From NCBI RefSeq assembly GCF_001439915.1, contig NZ_LMBW01000001.1:810518-874517 (forward strand): a stretch of DNA of 64,000 nt, in the 5' to 3' direction. This document shows positions 41,501 through 53,220 of this stretch, piece by piece (position 1 is the first letter of the stretch; the number at the start of each line of letters is the position of its first letter). The notes below the pieces were generated by a model. The model saw only the letters and a program-made list of their open reading frames with translations, did no database searches and was not told where the DNA came from. Source of the DNA: Fredinandcohnia humi. Lineage in GTDB: Bacteria; Bacillota; Bacilli; Bacillales; Bacillaceae_L. The position numbers and the translations under genes are program-made.

Positions 41501-41699
41501 AATTTGTCATTAATACATTAACAAAAGGAAAGCAGCCTGCAAGGGATGGCTTTAGAATTCGCCGTGAAACAGTTGAAAACGGGGTTGCATGCTTAACTTC
41601 ATTAGATACAGCTAAAGCAATCGTGAAAGTACTAGAATCAATGACATTCTCCAGTGAATCAATGGGTTCTCACGTGCAAAAGCGTGAGGTGGTACATTC

Positions 41700-41703
<4 letters not shown>
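38491..41703 (+). CDS. pyrAB: Carbamoyl-phosphate synthase large subunit PyrAB
   Basis: PyrAB makes carbamoyl phosphate from bicarbonate, ammonia and two ATP. The 1070-residue protein shows the expected internal duplication: two ATP-grasp halves, each opening with a GSGPIxIGQ motif (near residues 13 and 557), then a C-terminal MGS-like regulatory domain (about 930-1060) that binds allosteric nucleotides. It overlaps pyrAA by 16 bp and pyrK by 4 bp. Length is close to B. subtilis PyrAB (1071). Confidence 0.98.
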
Positions 41704-43386
<1,683 letters not shown>

Positions 43387-43387
<1 letters not shown>

Positions 43388-44103
43388 TGCATCGACCATT
43401 AATAATCGCGCTAGATTTTCCAAGTCTATCAGATGCCAAAGGTTTTCTAACAGATTTCGGGAAAGAACAGCTTTTTGTAAAAGTTGGAATGGAATTATAT
43501 TATCAAGAAGGACCATCCGTCATTCAATTTTTAAAGGAGCAAGGTCATTTGATTTTTTTAGATTTAAAGCTTCATGATATTCCAAATACCGTATATTCCA
43601 GCATGAAACGTCTTGCAGAACTTGGCGTTGACCTAGTCAATGTGCATGCTGCAGGAGGGCGCAAGATGATGGAGGCTGCTCGAGAAGGGCTAGAGGCTGG
43701 AACAGCCCTAGGACAATCAATACCTAAGTGTATTGCTGTCACTCAACTTACGAGCACAACAGAAAATGTGATGAGAAGCGAATTGCTAATTGAACGTAAT
43801 CTATTAGATGTGGTTGTTGAATATGCAGCATTAACGAAAAAAAGCGGATTGGATGGAGTTGTCTGCTCCTCTCTTGAAGTTCCTGTCATTAACAATCGAC
43901 TTGGAACCGAATTTATGACAGTTACACCTGGAATCCGTCAGGCGAGTGATGCAGTTGGCGATCAAGCTCGCGTTGTTACACCTGAAAAAGCGAGAGAATT
44001 AGGATCGACAGCGATTGTGGTTGGTCGTTCAATCACACGCGCAAATGATCCGTTACAAACATATAAACAAATGAAAGCAGCATGGGAAGGGGTACAGGTA
44101 TGA
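43387..44103 (+). CDS. pyrF: Orotidine 5'-phosphate decarboxylase PyrF
   Basis: PyrF decarboxylates OMP to UMP. The 238-residue TIM-barrel protein carries the catalytic charged array in [13 protein letters not shown] (Asp-Lys-Asp with the earlier Lys in [10 protein letters not shown]) and the phosphate loop [12 protein letters not shown] 43387 follows GGGGTGAG and shares one base with the pyrD stop; the upstream ATG 43363 is inside pyrD. It overlaps pyrE (ATGA). Confidence 0.96.
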
Positions 44104-44732
44104 ATAAAGAAGTAGCAGGACATTTATTGGAGATTGGTGCGGTATTTTTACAGCCAAATGAACCGTTTACTTGGTCTTCAGGAATAAAATCTCCAATTTA
44201 TTGTGATAATCGTATGACCCTTTCATTCCCAAGTGTTCGCAGCAAAATCGCTAAGGGATTATCTGAGTTAATTCAAACTCACTATCCTGAAACGCAAACG
44301 ATTGCGGGAACTGCAACTGCAGGTATTCCTCACGCAGCATGGGTCAGTGAAGTTTTAAATTTACCAATGTGCTATGTTCGCAGTAAAGCAAAAGCACATG
44401 GCAAAGGAAATCAAATCGAAGGTAAAGTAAGTAAAGGACAAAAAGTAGTAGTAATCGAGGATCTTATTTCAACAGGAGGCAGTGCGATTACAGCCGCTGA
44501 AGCCCTTCGTGAAGCAGGATGTGAGGTAGTAGGCATCGTCGCAATCTTTTCATACCAGCTTCCAACGGCAGCAGAACGGTTAAAAGAAGCAAACTTATGC
44601 GCACATACATTAACAGATTATCCAACATTAATTCAAGTAGCATTGGAAAAAAATATTGTATCAGAAAATGATATTGAAAGTCTTCAAAGCTGGAGAGAAA
44701 ATCCGGTTGAATGGTTAACTGCTAAATCCTAA
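44100..44732 (+). CDS. pyrE: Orotate phosphoribosyltransferase PyrE
   Basis: PyrE joins orotate and PRPP to OMP. The 210-residue protein has the PRPP loop [14 protein letters not shown], the [11 protein letters not shown] block and [17 protein letters not shown]. It starts at ATG 44100, overlapping the pyrF stop by four bases; the upstream start at 44082 lies inside pyrF. It is the last pyr gene; a terminator shared with the convergent rqcH follows. The cys genes that follow pyrE in B. subtilis are absent. Confidence 0.96.
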   Translation: MNKEVAGHLLEIGAVFLQPNEPFTWSSGIKSPIYCDNRMTLSFPSVRSKIAKGLSELIQTHYPETQTIAGTATAGIPHAAWVSEVLNLPMCYVRSKAKAHGKGNQIEGKVSKGQKVVVIEDLISTGGSAITAAEALREAGCEVVGIVAIFSYQLPTAAERLKEANLCAHTLTDYPTLIQVALEKNIVSENDIESLQSWRENPVEWLTAKS

Positions 44733-44738
44733 TAAAGT

Positions 44739-44778
44739 TAAAATCCCTAGGAATCATATTTGTTCCTAGGGGTTTTCA
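44739..44778. terminator. Bidirectional terminator between pyrE and rqcH
   Basis: AAAATCCCTAGGAA / TTCCTAGGGGTTTT forms a stem with A-rich and T-rich sides, fit to end both the pyr operon (+) and rqcH (-). Confidence 0.85.
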
Positions 44779-44782
44779 TTAG

Positions 44783-46492
44783 TTATTTTCTTAGTCTTAA
44801 AATTAAATCCTCTTCTGGAGTAACATATAAGGTTTGTTGATTGTCATAGATAACAAAGCCTGGCTTTGAACCATTTGGTTTTTTAACATAGCGTACTAAA
44901 GTGTGATCGACCGGTACCGAGGATGAGTTTTTCGCTTTGCTAAAATAAGCAGCAATCGTCGCAGCCTCAAGTATTGTCTCATGTGATGGTTGTTTACTCC
45001 TAATAATGACATGTGAACCAGGAATGTCTTTCGTATGAAGCCAAATATCATCCCTTGCTGCCAATTTATTTGTTAAATAATCATTTTGTTTATTGTTTTT
45101 ACCAACAAGGATTTCTGTTCCATCACTCGCTTCATAATGTTCAATGGACGGTTTCGTAGGTTTCATTTTTTTATGACCTTTTTTTTGCTTGCTCTTAAGA
45201 TATCCTTCCTCCATAAGCTCTTCCCGAATTTCCTGTAAATCCTTTGGTGCGGCTGATTCAATTTGCTGTAAAAGTGAGTCAAAATAGGCAATTTCTTCTC
45301 TGGCCTTCTCGATTTCATGTTCGACATAAGTCACAGCATTCTTAGCCTTCTGGTATTTTGAAAAATAGCTTTGCGCATTTTCAGATGGTGTTTTCTGAGG
45401 ATTTAATGGGATTTTTACCATCTCATTGTCTTCTGAATAGTAATTTAATACCTCTGTCTCCTTATCGCCACGACTTATTGCGTACATATTTGCTGTCAAT
45501 AGTTCACCAAATAGTTTATATTTTTCAGCTTTTTCCGATTCCACTAAGGTTGCTTCAAGCTTTTTAATTTTCTTCTCATTTTTCGTTTTTTCATTAACAA
45601 TAAACCGCTCTAAATCATTTCCTTGCTGTTTAACCCTGTCACGTTCAGCTTTCCCAAAATAAAAACGATCAAGCATTTCACTAACCGAAGAGAATACTCT
45701 AGCCTCACCGCCAATATGATGTAAAGGAAGAATATAGAAATAGTCCTTTTGACCTTTTGTGATGATTTGTGGAGTAATTTGAAATTGTTTTAAGTTCTCA
45801 ATCATCGAAAAAAATGGTCCTGGCAATGTTTTCCGGTTGGCTATCCCAGCTTGAAAAACAACTTCCTTTGCAAAAAGCGGGGAAATGCCAGAAAAATTAT
45901 TCACAATTTGTTGATCTAATTTACCAGCATTAAAGTCGATTTTTTTCAAAAATGCTTCTTCATCGACTGTAAAAGGGTCTGCCTTTTCTTGGGCAGGTGG
46001 GGCAACATATGCATATCCAGGTAACACTGTACGGTGACGATTGACCACCGGTGAAACATGTTTAATGCTATCCAGAATGATTTGTTTGTCCGTATCAACA
46101 AGAATGATATTACTATGTCTACCCATAATTTCAATGATTAGTTGTTTTAATGAGACGTCACCAAGTTCATTTCTGCCTCTAATATCAAAGATGATAATTC
46201 TGTCCATATCAACCTGACGGATATTTTCGATAAAGCTGCCCTCAAGATGTTTGCGGAGTAACATACAAAACATCGGTGGCTCTTGTGGATTATCATATAA
46301 TTCATTTGTCACATGAATCCGGGCGTAGCTTGGGTGAGCAGAAAGCAAAAGCTTATGATTCCTTCCATTTGAACGAACCTGAAAAATTAATTCATTTTTA
46401 TATGGTTGATAGATTTTTGAAATTCTTCCATTTTCAAGTGTATGCTGTAATTCATTCACGATTTGCTTAGTAAATATCCCATCGAATGTCAT
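44783..46492 (-). CDS. rqcH: RqcH (YloA/NFACT-family) ribosome quality control protein
   Basis: RqcH binds obstructed 50S subunits and adds alanine tails to stalled nascent chains; it was earlier named FbpA/YloA as a fibronectin-binding protein. The 569-residue protein has the NFACT-N domain with D97-R98 (the tRNA-contacting DR pair known in RqcH), a helix-hairpin-helix part, a long coiled coil (about 290-420) and the NFACT-R domain ([30 protein letters not shown]). It is the only gene on the - strand. On that strand the ATG is preceded by AGAGGATG. Confidence 0.96.
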   Translation of the reverse strand: MTFDGIFTKQIVNELQHTLENGRISKIYQPYKNELIFQVRSNGRNHKLLLSAHPSYARIHVTNELYDNPQEPPMFCMLLRKHLEGSFIENIRQVDMDRIIIFDIRGRNELGDVSLKQLIIEIMGRHSNIILVDTDKQIILDSIKHVSPVVNRHRTVLPGYAYVAPPAQEKADPFTVDEEAFLKKIDFNAGKLDQQIVNNFSGISPLFAKEVVFQAGIANRKTLPGPFFSMIENLKQFQITPQIITKGQKDYFYILPLHHIGGEARVFSSVSEMLDRFYFGKAERDRVKQQGNDLERFIVNEKTKNEKKIKKLEATLVESEKAEKYKLFGELLTANMYAISRGDKETEVLNYYSEDNEMVKIPLNPQKTPSENAQSYFSKYQKAKNAVTYVEHEIEKAREEIAYFDSLLQQIESAAPKDLQEIREELMEEGYLKSKQKKGHKKMKPTKPSIEHYEASDGTEILVGKNNKQNDYLTNKLAARDDIWLHTKDIPGSHVIIRSKQPSHETILEAATIAAYFSKAKNSSSVPVDHTLVRYVKKPNGSKPGFVIYDNQQTLYVTPEEDLILRLRK

Positions 46493-46552
46493 ATATGCAT
46501 CCTCTTTTCTTTTTCAATAAGAAACTAAATAAGCTCTGTATTTAGTTTTGGT

Positions 46553-46672
46553 GTCTAGTTCCAGGTTCAATCGGCTCGAGGTCACAATCCAATCGCTTCT
46601 GAAGGCAAACTATGCCTTCTGTTAGCGCTCGTCTTGTGCTTGTCGCCGATAATCAGGCACCTTGCGCTTTTC
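46553..46672 (+). repeat. Interspersed structured repeat, type B, copy 6
   Basis: A 120-bp element from GTCTAGTTCCAGG to TTGCGCTTTTC. GAAGGCA/TGCCTTC and ATCGGC/GCCGAT pairings match the copies at 13223 and 19794 with paired changes. It lies in the divergent rqcH-yloB gap (298 bp), where I see no convincing promoter. Confidence 0.85.
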
Positions 46673-46790
46673 TAATTGTACCAACAAATCGGTATCTAAG
46701 AAAAAGTATAGCATTTTTTGGGACGAGACTGAATAAGCTTTCTTAGAGATACAGTTAAACGATTTATTGTGAGGGATGTGTAAAAGACGG

Positions 46791-49481
46791 ATGAAGTGGT
46801 ATGAGCTTATGTCAGAAGAGGTTGAAAAAAAAGTGAATACAAGCCTTTCTCAAGGTCTTACCGACCAGGAAGTAAAACAGCGACAAAAGCAATTTGGATA
46901 TAATGAATTGAAGGAAGCGGAACGCCCTTCAGCAATTTTGCTTTTTTTAGCTCAGTTTAAAGATTTCATGGTACTTGTATTACTTGCTGCAACACTTGTT
47001 TCCGGGTTGTTAGGAGAATACATTGATGCCATCGCAATTATGGCAATTGTTTTAATCAACGGCTTTTTGGGTTTTTTCCAGGAACGAAAAGCAGAGAAAT
47101 CTCTACAGGCCTTAAAGGAGCTTTCTGCGCCTCAGGTGAATGTATTCCGAAATAATGAATGGGTTCGAATTCTTTCTAAAGAAATTGTTGTAGGGGATAT
47201 TATTAAATTCACTAGTGGTGACCGGATTGGAGCAGATATACGATTAGCCGATGTGAAAAGCTTAGAAATTGAAGAATCTGCACTAACTGGGGAATCTGTT
47301 CCAGTAACAAAGCATGTTGAACCTATTCGTGATGGTGACGTTTCACTAGGTGACCAAGAAAATATGGCCTTTATGGGAACGATGGTGACGCGTGGTAGTG
47401 GGGTTGGTATCGTAGTTGGAATAGGTATGAATACAGCAATGGGTCAAATTGCCGAGCTTCTTCAATCGGCACAAACGATGATCACACCACTGCAAAGAAG
47501 ACTAGAGCAATTAGGAAAAATTTTAATAACAGTTGCATTACTCTTAACCCTATTAGTCGTCGTTGTTGGTGTCATAAATGGACATGAAATGTATGAAATG
47601 TTCTTAGCGGGCGTTTCATTGGCTGTTGCTGCAATTCCAGAAGGGCTCCCTGCAATTGTTACGGTTGCACTTTCCCTAGGTGTTCAACGGATGATTAAGA
47701 AAAATGCAATTGTCCGTCGCTTGCCAGCTGTTGAAACATTGGGCTGTGCATCGGTCATATGCTCCGATAAAACAGGTACAATGACTCAAAATAAAATGAC
47801 GGTTACACATCTATGGTCCGGTGGGAAAACGTGGTCAGTTTCAGGTACAGGCTATGATGTAAATGGGAAATTTTTTGCAGGAGAAAGAGAAATCAAACCA
47901 TCTGATCACAAAACCCTTCAACAATTATTGACCTTTGGTGTTTTATGTAATAACGCATCATTAAAGCGTAAGGATGAGACAATCGTCGTTGACGGTGACC
48001 CAACAGAAGGTGCTCTTCTTGTAGCAGGTATTAAAGCAGGCCTTACGAATGAATTTTTAGCAAAGCAATTTGAAATTGTTGATGAGTTCCCATTTGATTC
48101 CTCAAGAAAAATGATGAGTGTCATCGTCAAGGACAGAGCCGGAAATCAATTTGTGGTTACAAAAGGTGCACCAGACGTCCTACTTGGTGTAAGTAAATCC
48201 GTCCTTTGGGATCACAAGCAACAACCATTATCAGCAGATTACGAGAATAAGATTAAAAATGCAATTGAAGGATTGGCTTCAGATGCCCTAAGAACAATTG
48301 CTGTTGGCTTTAAACCGTTAAGACCTAATCAACAAGTAGAATCTGAAGGTGAGGCAGAAAGCGACTTAACCTTTATTGGAATCCAAGGGATGATCGATCC
48401 GCCGCGTCCTGAAGTCAAAGCAGCCGTTAAAGAGTGTAAGGATGCAGGAATAAAAACAATTATGATAACAGGTGACCATCTCATTACAGCTAAAGCTATC
48501 GCAACTCAGCTCGGAATTTTGCCAGCTGGCGGCAAAGTACTAGACGGATATGCTCTTTCAAAAATGGATATAGATGAGCTAGAGGCCATTGTAGATGATG
48601 TCTATGTATATGCAAGGGTATCACCTGAACATAAGCTGAAAATCGTAAAAGCTCTTCAAAGCAGGGGACATATCGTTGCAATGACGGGGGATGGGGTAAA
48701 TGACGCTCCTGCAATCAAAGCATCCGATATCGGAATAGCAATGGGAATTACCGGAACAGATGTTGCGAAGGAAGCATCTTCATTGGTATTGCTGGATGAT
48801 AATTTCGCAACGATAAAAGCAGCCATTAAAGAAGGTAGAAATATCTATGAAAATATTAGAAAATTTATCCGCTATTTATTAGCTTCCAATGTAGGTGAAA
48901 TTCTTGTGATGTTGTTTGCGATGCTAATGGGCCTTCCATTGCCACTCGTTCCGATTCAAATTCTTTGGGTGAACCTTGTAACAGATGGATTACCAGCAAT
49001 GGCTCTTGGACTAGACCAGCCGGAAGGTAATTTAATGAAACATGGGCCGCGACATCCAAAAGAAGGGGTCTTTGCCAGGGGGCTGGGCTGGAAAATTATT
49101 AGCCGCGGATTCTTAATCGGGATTGCGACACTAGCTGCCTTTTTGGTGGTGTATCATCGAGATCCGAATAATCTAGGCTATGCGCAAACAATCGCATTCG
49201 CAACACTTGTCATGGCTCAGTTAATCCATGTGTTTGATTGCCGAAGTGAACGTTCCATTTTCCACCGAAACCCGTTCCAAAATATGTACTTAGTTTGGGC
49301 GGTTATTTCATCTGTTTTATTAATGCTGATTGTGATTTATTATCCGCCACTACAACCAGTCTTTAAGACATATGCTATTGTACCAAGAGATTGGCTACTA
49401 GTGATTGGAATGTCTGCACTTCCTACATTCCTGCTAGCAGGATCTTTATTAACAAGCAAGCGTTCAACTGCCAGTGCCTAA
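46791..49481 (+). CDS. yloB: P-type calcium-transporting ATPase YloB
   Basis: YloB is a P2A-type (SERCA-like) calcium ATPase. The 896-residue protein has the cation-ATPase N-domain, ten membrane segments, the TGES dephosphorylation motif, the PEGLP motif in M4, the phosphorylated Asp in D326KTGT, and the TGDGVNDAP hinge. In B. subtilis the orthologue is tied to spore calcium. I chose ATG 46791 (MKWYELM) by similarity to YloB; the frame is open from 46776 and the upstream ribosome site is weak. Confidence 0.95.
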   Translation: MKWYELMSEEVEKKVNTSLSQGLTDQEVKQRQKQFGYNELKEAERPSAILLFLAQFKDFMVLVLLAATLVSGLLGEYIDAIAIMAIVLINGFLGFFQERKAEKSLQALKELSAPQVNVFRNNEWVRILSKEIVVGDIIKFTSGDRIGADIRLADVKSLEIEESALTGESVPVTKHVEPIRDGDVSLGDQENMAFMGTMVTRGSGVGIVVGIGMNTAMGQIAELLQSAQTMITPLQRRLEQLGKILITVALLLTLLVVVVGVINGHEMYEMFLAGVSLAVAAIPEGLPAIVTVALSLGVQRMIKKNAIVRRLPAVETLGCASVICSDKTGTMTQNKMTVTHLWSGGKTWSVSGTGYDVNGKFFAGEREIKPSDHKTLQQLLTFGVLCNNASLKRKDETIVVDGDPTEGALLVAGIKAGLTNEFLAKQFEIVDEFPFDSSRKMMSVIVKDRAGNQFVVTKGAPDVLLGVSKSVLWDHKQQPLSADYENKIKNAIEGLASDALRTIAVGFKPLRPNQQVESEGEAESDLTFIGIQGMIDPPRPEVKAAVKECKDAGIKTIMITGDHLITAKAIATQLGILPAGGKVLDGYALSKMDIDELEAIVDDVYVYARVSPEHKLKIVKALQSRGHIVAMTGDGVNDAPAIKASDIGIAMGITGTDVAKEASSLVLLDDNFATIKAAIKEGRNIYENIRKFIRYLLASNVGEILVMLFAMLMGLPLPLVPIQILWVNLVTDGLPAMALGLDQPEGNLMKHGPRHPKEGVFARGLGWKIISRGFLIGIATLAAFLVVYHRDPNNLGYAQTIAFATLVMAQLIHVFDCRSERSIFHRNPFQNMYLVWAVISSVLLMLIVIYYPPLQPVFKTYAIVPRDWLLVIGMSALPTFLLAGSLLTSKRSTASA

Positions 49482-49517
49482 AAAAAATGTGAGACTTGGA
49501 ATTTAGATACAGAACTA

Positions 49518-49526
49518 TGTTATAAT
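49518..49526 (+). promoter_or_regulatory. Extended -10 element directly before the yloB terminator
   Basis: TGTTATAAT is a perfect extended -10, only five bases upstream of a terminator hairpin. The same arrangement is seen before murG and after murB. Confidence 0.35.
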
Positions 49527-49531
49527 TCATG

Positions 49532-49566
49532 AGGTAATAGAGTGTGAACTCCATTACCTTTTTTCA
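49532..49566 (+). terminator. Intrinsic terminator after yloB
   Basis: AGGTAAT-AGAGT / ACTC-C-ATTACCT with a GTGA-type loop and one mismatch, followed by six T. A repeat copy starts four bases later. Confidence 0.82.
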
Positions 49567-49569
49567 TTT

Positions 49570-49750
49570 GTCTAGCTCCAGCGCCTAGCCCCTCGAGGTC
49601 ACAAGCCAATCTGTCAAGAAGGTCAAAGAACAACCTTCTAGCCAGCTCGTCTTGTGCTTGTCGGACTTGCACAGGAAGTGCTGACATCGACGTTTCCACA
49701 GGACGTGGCAGTAGTTAGTCGATGTTCCACTTCAAGGCGCTCGCGCTTTT
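49570..49750 (+). repeat. Interspersed structured repeat, type A, copy 7
   Basis: A 181-bp element from GTCTAGC to CGCGCTTTT, closest to the copy at 4182. The distal stem is ACATCGAC (49684-49691) / GTCGATGT (49718-49725), changed on both arms relative to copy 1. It lies between the yloB terminator and the yloC promoter. Confidence 0.92.
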
Positions 49751-49786
49751 GTTTTTTGTTAAGAACTATTCGATTTTAGAAAACAA

Positions 49787-49795
49787 TGGTAAAAT
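49787..49795 (+). promoter_or_regulatory. Extended -10 promoter of yloC
   Basis: TGGTAAAAT is an extended -10, about 65 bp from the yloC start; no -35 is evident. Confidence 0.45.
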
Positions 49796-49860
49796 AAAAA
49801 AGGATACCACGAATGTATACATAAGCGAAATACCTGTTATGTCAGATTGGAAGTGATATG

Positions 49861-50736
49861 ATGATTGTAAGTATGACAGGTTTTGGGCGTGCCAAAAAAG
49901 AATCAAATGCATTCTCTGTTCATGTAGAGCTGAAATCTGTAAACCATCGATTCTGTGAAATCAACATAAGATTACCTAGACAACTACTGTTTCTTGAGGA
50001 TAAAATAAAAAAAGCAATATTAGAGCATGTAAAAAGAGGACGTGTCGAAGTATTTCTAACAATTGAAGGGGAAGGACTTGTTTCGAAAACAATTTCCATT
50101 GACTGGGACTTATTAGACGCCCTTGTTTCGTCAACAAAGCAAATCCAGGAAAAATACCAGCTTCCTGATCAAATTACAACTGGACAGCTGCTCTCCAATG
50201 AAAATATTCTTTCCATCGAAGAAAAAGAAATGGAAAATCAGGAACTAGAATCAACGGTGCTTGAGGTCATTGATCGTGCAGTACTTCAATTAATAGAAAT
50301 GAGGGAAGTGGAAGGACGGAAACTAAATGAAGATATCCTTTCGTTTCTCGCAAAAATTGAAGCGGATGTAAATATGATTAAAGAATATGCACCAAAAGTG
50401 GTTGCTCATTATCGAGATCGTATTGAAAAAAGAATCAAAGAGTATGTGGGAAATGAATTTGATGAAAATCGTGTGCTCACAGAGGTTGCCCTATTTGCAG
50501 AAAAAGCTGATATTAGTGAAGAGCTAACACGACTTGAAAGCCATATTAGTCAATTTAGGGAAACCGTCCAAACAACTGAACCAATTGGCAGAAAACTTGA
50601 TTTTATCGTCCAGGAAATGAACAGGGAAACCAATACAATCGGTTCAAAAGCAAATGATCCTTTAATAGCAAAACATGTAGTGGAAATGAAAAGCTTACTA
50701 GAGAAAATAAAAGAGCAAGTTCAAAATATCGAATAA
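49861..50736 (+). CDS. yloC: YloC, YicC-family endoribonuclease-like protein
   Basis: YloC belongs to the YicC family, some members of which have endoribonuclease activity. The 291-residue protein begins IVSMTGFGRAKKES and ends with the DUF1732 block (GRKLDFIVQEMNRETNTIGSKAND), both strongly conserved. Two adjacent ATGs (49858, 49861) follow GGAAGTG; the second has better spacing. It starts the run yloC-remA-gmk-rpoZ, as in B. subtilis. Confidence 0.93.
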   Translation: MIVSMTGFGRAKKESNAFSVHVELKSVNHRFCEINIRLPRQLLFLEDKIKKAILEHVKRGRVEVFLTIEGEGLVSKTISIDWDLLDALVSSTKQIQEKYQLPDQITTGQLLSNENILSIEEKEMENQELESTVLEVIDRAVLQLIEMREVEGRKLNEDILSFLAKIEADVNMIKEYAPKVVAHYRDRIEKRIKEYVGNEFDENRVLTEVALFAEKADISEELTRLESHISQFRETVQTTEPIGRKLDFIVQEMNRETNTIGSKANDPLIAKHVVEMKSLLEKIKEQVQNIE

Positions 50737-50796
50737 GCTTGATTATAAAGCCCTTTTCGCGGCAAAAATAAAGGGGTACATAGGGGGGGAGATTTA

Positions 50797-51060
50797 GTGC
50801 AAATCAAATTAATAAATATCGGATTTGGGAATATTGTCTCGGCCAACAGAATAATTTCGATTGTTAGTCCCGAATCTGCTCCAATTAAACGAATTATTCA
50901 AGATGCCAGGGATCGAGGAATGCTCATTGATGCTACATACGGAAGAAGGACGCGCGCAGTCATGATTATGGATAGTGATCATATTATCCTATCTGCAGTC
51001 CAGCCAGAGACAGTTGCACAAAGACTATCTAAAGAAGATGAGCTAACAGACGAAGGGTAG
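50797..51060 (+). CDS. remA: RemA, matrix-gene DNA-binding regulator
   Basis: RemA is a small DNA-binding protein that activates biofilm matrix operons and osmoprotection genes in B. subtilis, forming ring-like oligomers. The 87-residue product ([28 protein letters not shown] block, [11 protein letters not shown]) is almost identical in these parts to B. subtilis RemA (89). It starts with GTG seven bases after GGGGGGAG. It lies between yloC and gmk. Confidence 0.95.
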   Translation: MQIKLINIGFGNIVSANRIISIVSPESAPIKRIIQDARDRGMLIDATYGRRTRAVMIMDSDHIILSAVQPETVAQRLSKEDELTDEG

Positions 51061-51066
51061 GGTTAA

Positions 51067-51689
<623 letters not shown>

Positions 51690-51690
<1 letters not shown>

Positions 51691-51923
51691 TGTTAAACCC
51701 ATCTATTGACTCACTATTAAATAAATTAAATTCCAAATATACACTTGTGACTGTTGCTTCTAAAAGGGCAAGAGTGATGCAAGAAAAAAATGATGGAATG
51801 GTACAGAAGCCTGTTTCCTTTAAATCAGTTGGTAAAGCACTAGAAGAAATCGATGGCGGTCTTCTTTATTATTCAATTGATAAAAAAACGGATGTCGATT
51901 CAGTATCAACAACTAATGAATAA
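51690..51923 (+). CDS. rpoZ: RNA polymerase omega subunit
   Basis: Omega assists folding and assembly of the beta' subunit. The 77-residue product has the family block [18 protein letters not shown] followed by SKRARVMQE and [10 protein letters not shown]. It is about ten residues longer than B. subtilis omega at the C-terminus, in a polar tail. It shares one base with gmk and is followed by a terminator. Confidence 0.95.
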
Positions 51924-51928
51924 CCGAA

Positions 51929-51964
51929 AATAACAACCTCTTAAGCAGGTTGTTATTTTTTTAG
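51929..51964 (+). terminator. Intrinsic terminator after rpoZ
   Basis: AAATAACAACCT / AGGTTGTTATTT with a seven-base loop and a T-run. A repeat remnant begins five bases later. Confidence 0.9.
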
Positions 51965-51968
51965 TAAT

Positions 51969-51999
51969 GTCTAGCCAAAGTAAGGCGCTTTAGCCTTTC
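51969..51999 (+). repeat. Ends-only remnant of the interspersed repeat (rpoZ-coaBC gap)
   Basis: A 31-bp stretch begins GTCTAGCC and ends GGCGCTTTAGCCTTTC, the repeat ends without the middle, directly after the rpoZ terminator. Confidence 0.55.
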
Positions 52000-52017
52000 T
52001 ATAAAGGGGGGATTCAA

Positions 52018-53220
52018 ATGCAGAGTAAAAAAATACTACTTTGCGTAAGTGGCGGAATTGCGGTATATAAGGCTGCAGCTTTAACAAGCAAACTAACCCA
52101 AGCTGGTGCAAAAGTAAAAGTGATCATGAGCGAATCTGCAATTAAATTTGTTACTCCGTTAACATTCCAAGCACTTTCAAGAAATGATGTGTACTTTGAT
52201 ACCTTCGATGAAAAAAATCCTGCTGTTATCGCCCACATCGATCTTGCTGATTGGGCTGATCTAGTTATCGTCGCACCTGCAACAGCGAATACAATAGGCA
52301 AGCTTGCAAATGGAATCGCAGATAATATGATTACCACAACATTACTAGCAACCACGGCTCCTGTCTGGATTGCTCCGGCAATGAATGTCCATATGTACGA
52401 CCATCCCGCAGTAAAACGCAATATTGATATTTTAGCAAGGGATGGGTATCTATTTATTGAACCATCTGAAGGGTATTTGGCATGTGGCTATGTTGGAAAA
52501 GGGCGTCTAGAGGAGCCGGAAAAAATCGTTGAACTCCTAACTGCCCATTTTTTGGAGCAACCGATATTAAAAGGTAAAAAGATCTTAATTACGGCCGGGC
52601 CGACACGTGAAAAGATTGACCCGGTTCGATTCTTTACGAATCGTTCTACTGGAAAAATGGGTTATGCGATTGCCGAAGCAGCAAATAAAATGGGTGCAGA
52701 AGTAACGTTAATTTCTGGACCAACTACTCTTCCAGTACCTCCTAATGTGAGAATGATTCCTGTCGAATCCGCTGAAGAAATGTTTATACAAGTCATGAAC
52801 TTTTATAAACAAAGCGATATCGTGATCAAATCAGCAGCTGTTGCCGATTATCGTCCAAAACAAGTCTTTGAAGGAAAAATGAAAAAGAATTCTGGGGATC
52901 TTATCTTAGAACTTGAAAGAACGACTGATATTTTAAAAACGATAGGTGAACAAAAAGAGCACCAATTTTTAGTGGGCTTTGCAGCAGAGACGGACAATCT
53001 TGATGAATATGCAAAACGGAAACTATCCTCGAAAAATCTTGATATGATTGTTGCGAATAATGTGACGACTACAGGAGCGGGATTTGGTACAGACACAAAT
53101 CTTGTAACCATTTTTAAAAAAGATGGAACACATAAAGAATTGCCGATGATGACAAAGCTTGATGTTGCAAAATCCGTACTACGGGAAGTAAAGCAGATGT
53201 TGGATGGCGAAAAGAAATGA
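52018..53220 (+). CDS. coaBC: Phosphopantothenoylcysteine synthetase/decarboxylase CoaBC
   Basis: CoaBC is the fused enzyme that joins cysteine to 4'-phosphopantothenate (CoaB, CTP) and decarboxylates the product (CoaC, FMN) on the way to coenzyme A. The 400-residue protein has the N-terminal flavoprotein domain (about 1-180, VSGGIAVYKAA; PAMNVHMY; ACGYVGKGRL) and the C-terminal CoaB domain (ITAGPTREKIDPVRFFTNRSTG; KSAAVADYRP). GGGGGG lies upstream of the ATG. It overlaps priA by four bases. Confidence 0.97.
   Translation: MQSKKILLCVSGGIAVYKAAALTSKLTQAGAKVKVIMSESAIKFVTPLTFQALSRNDVYFDTFDEKNPAVIAHIDLADWADLVIVAPATANTIGKLANGIADNMITTTLLATTAPVWIAPAMNVHMYDHPAVKRNIDILARDGYLFIEPSEGYLACGYVGKGRLEEPEKIVELLTAHFLEQPILKGKKILITAGPTREKIDPVRFFTNRSTGKMGYAIAEAANKMGAEVTLISGPTTLPVPPNVRMIPVESAEEMFIQVMNFYKQSDIVIKSAAVADYRPKQVFEGKMKKNSGDLILELERTTDILKTIGEQKEHQFLVGFAAETDNLDEYAKRKLSSKNLDMIVANNVTTTGAGFGTDTNLVTIFKKDGTHKELPMMTKLDVAKSVLREVKQMLDGEKK

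Noticed and set aside
52014-52421. 135-codon open frame on the - strand inside coaBC
   Set aside because: Antisense to the conserved flavoprotein domain of CoaBC; composition is that of a reverse-frame artefact.
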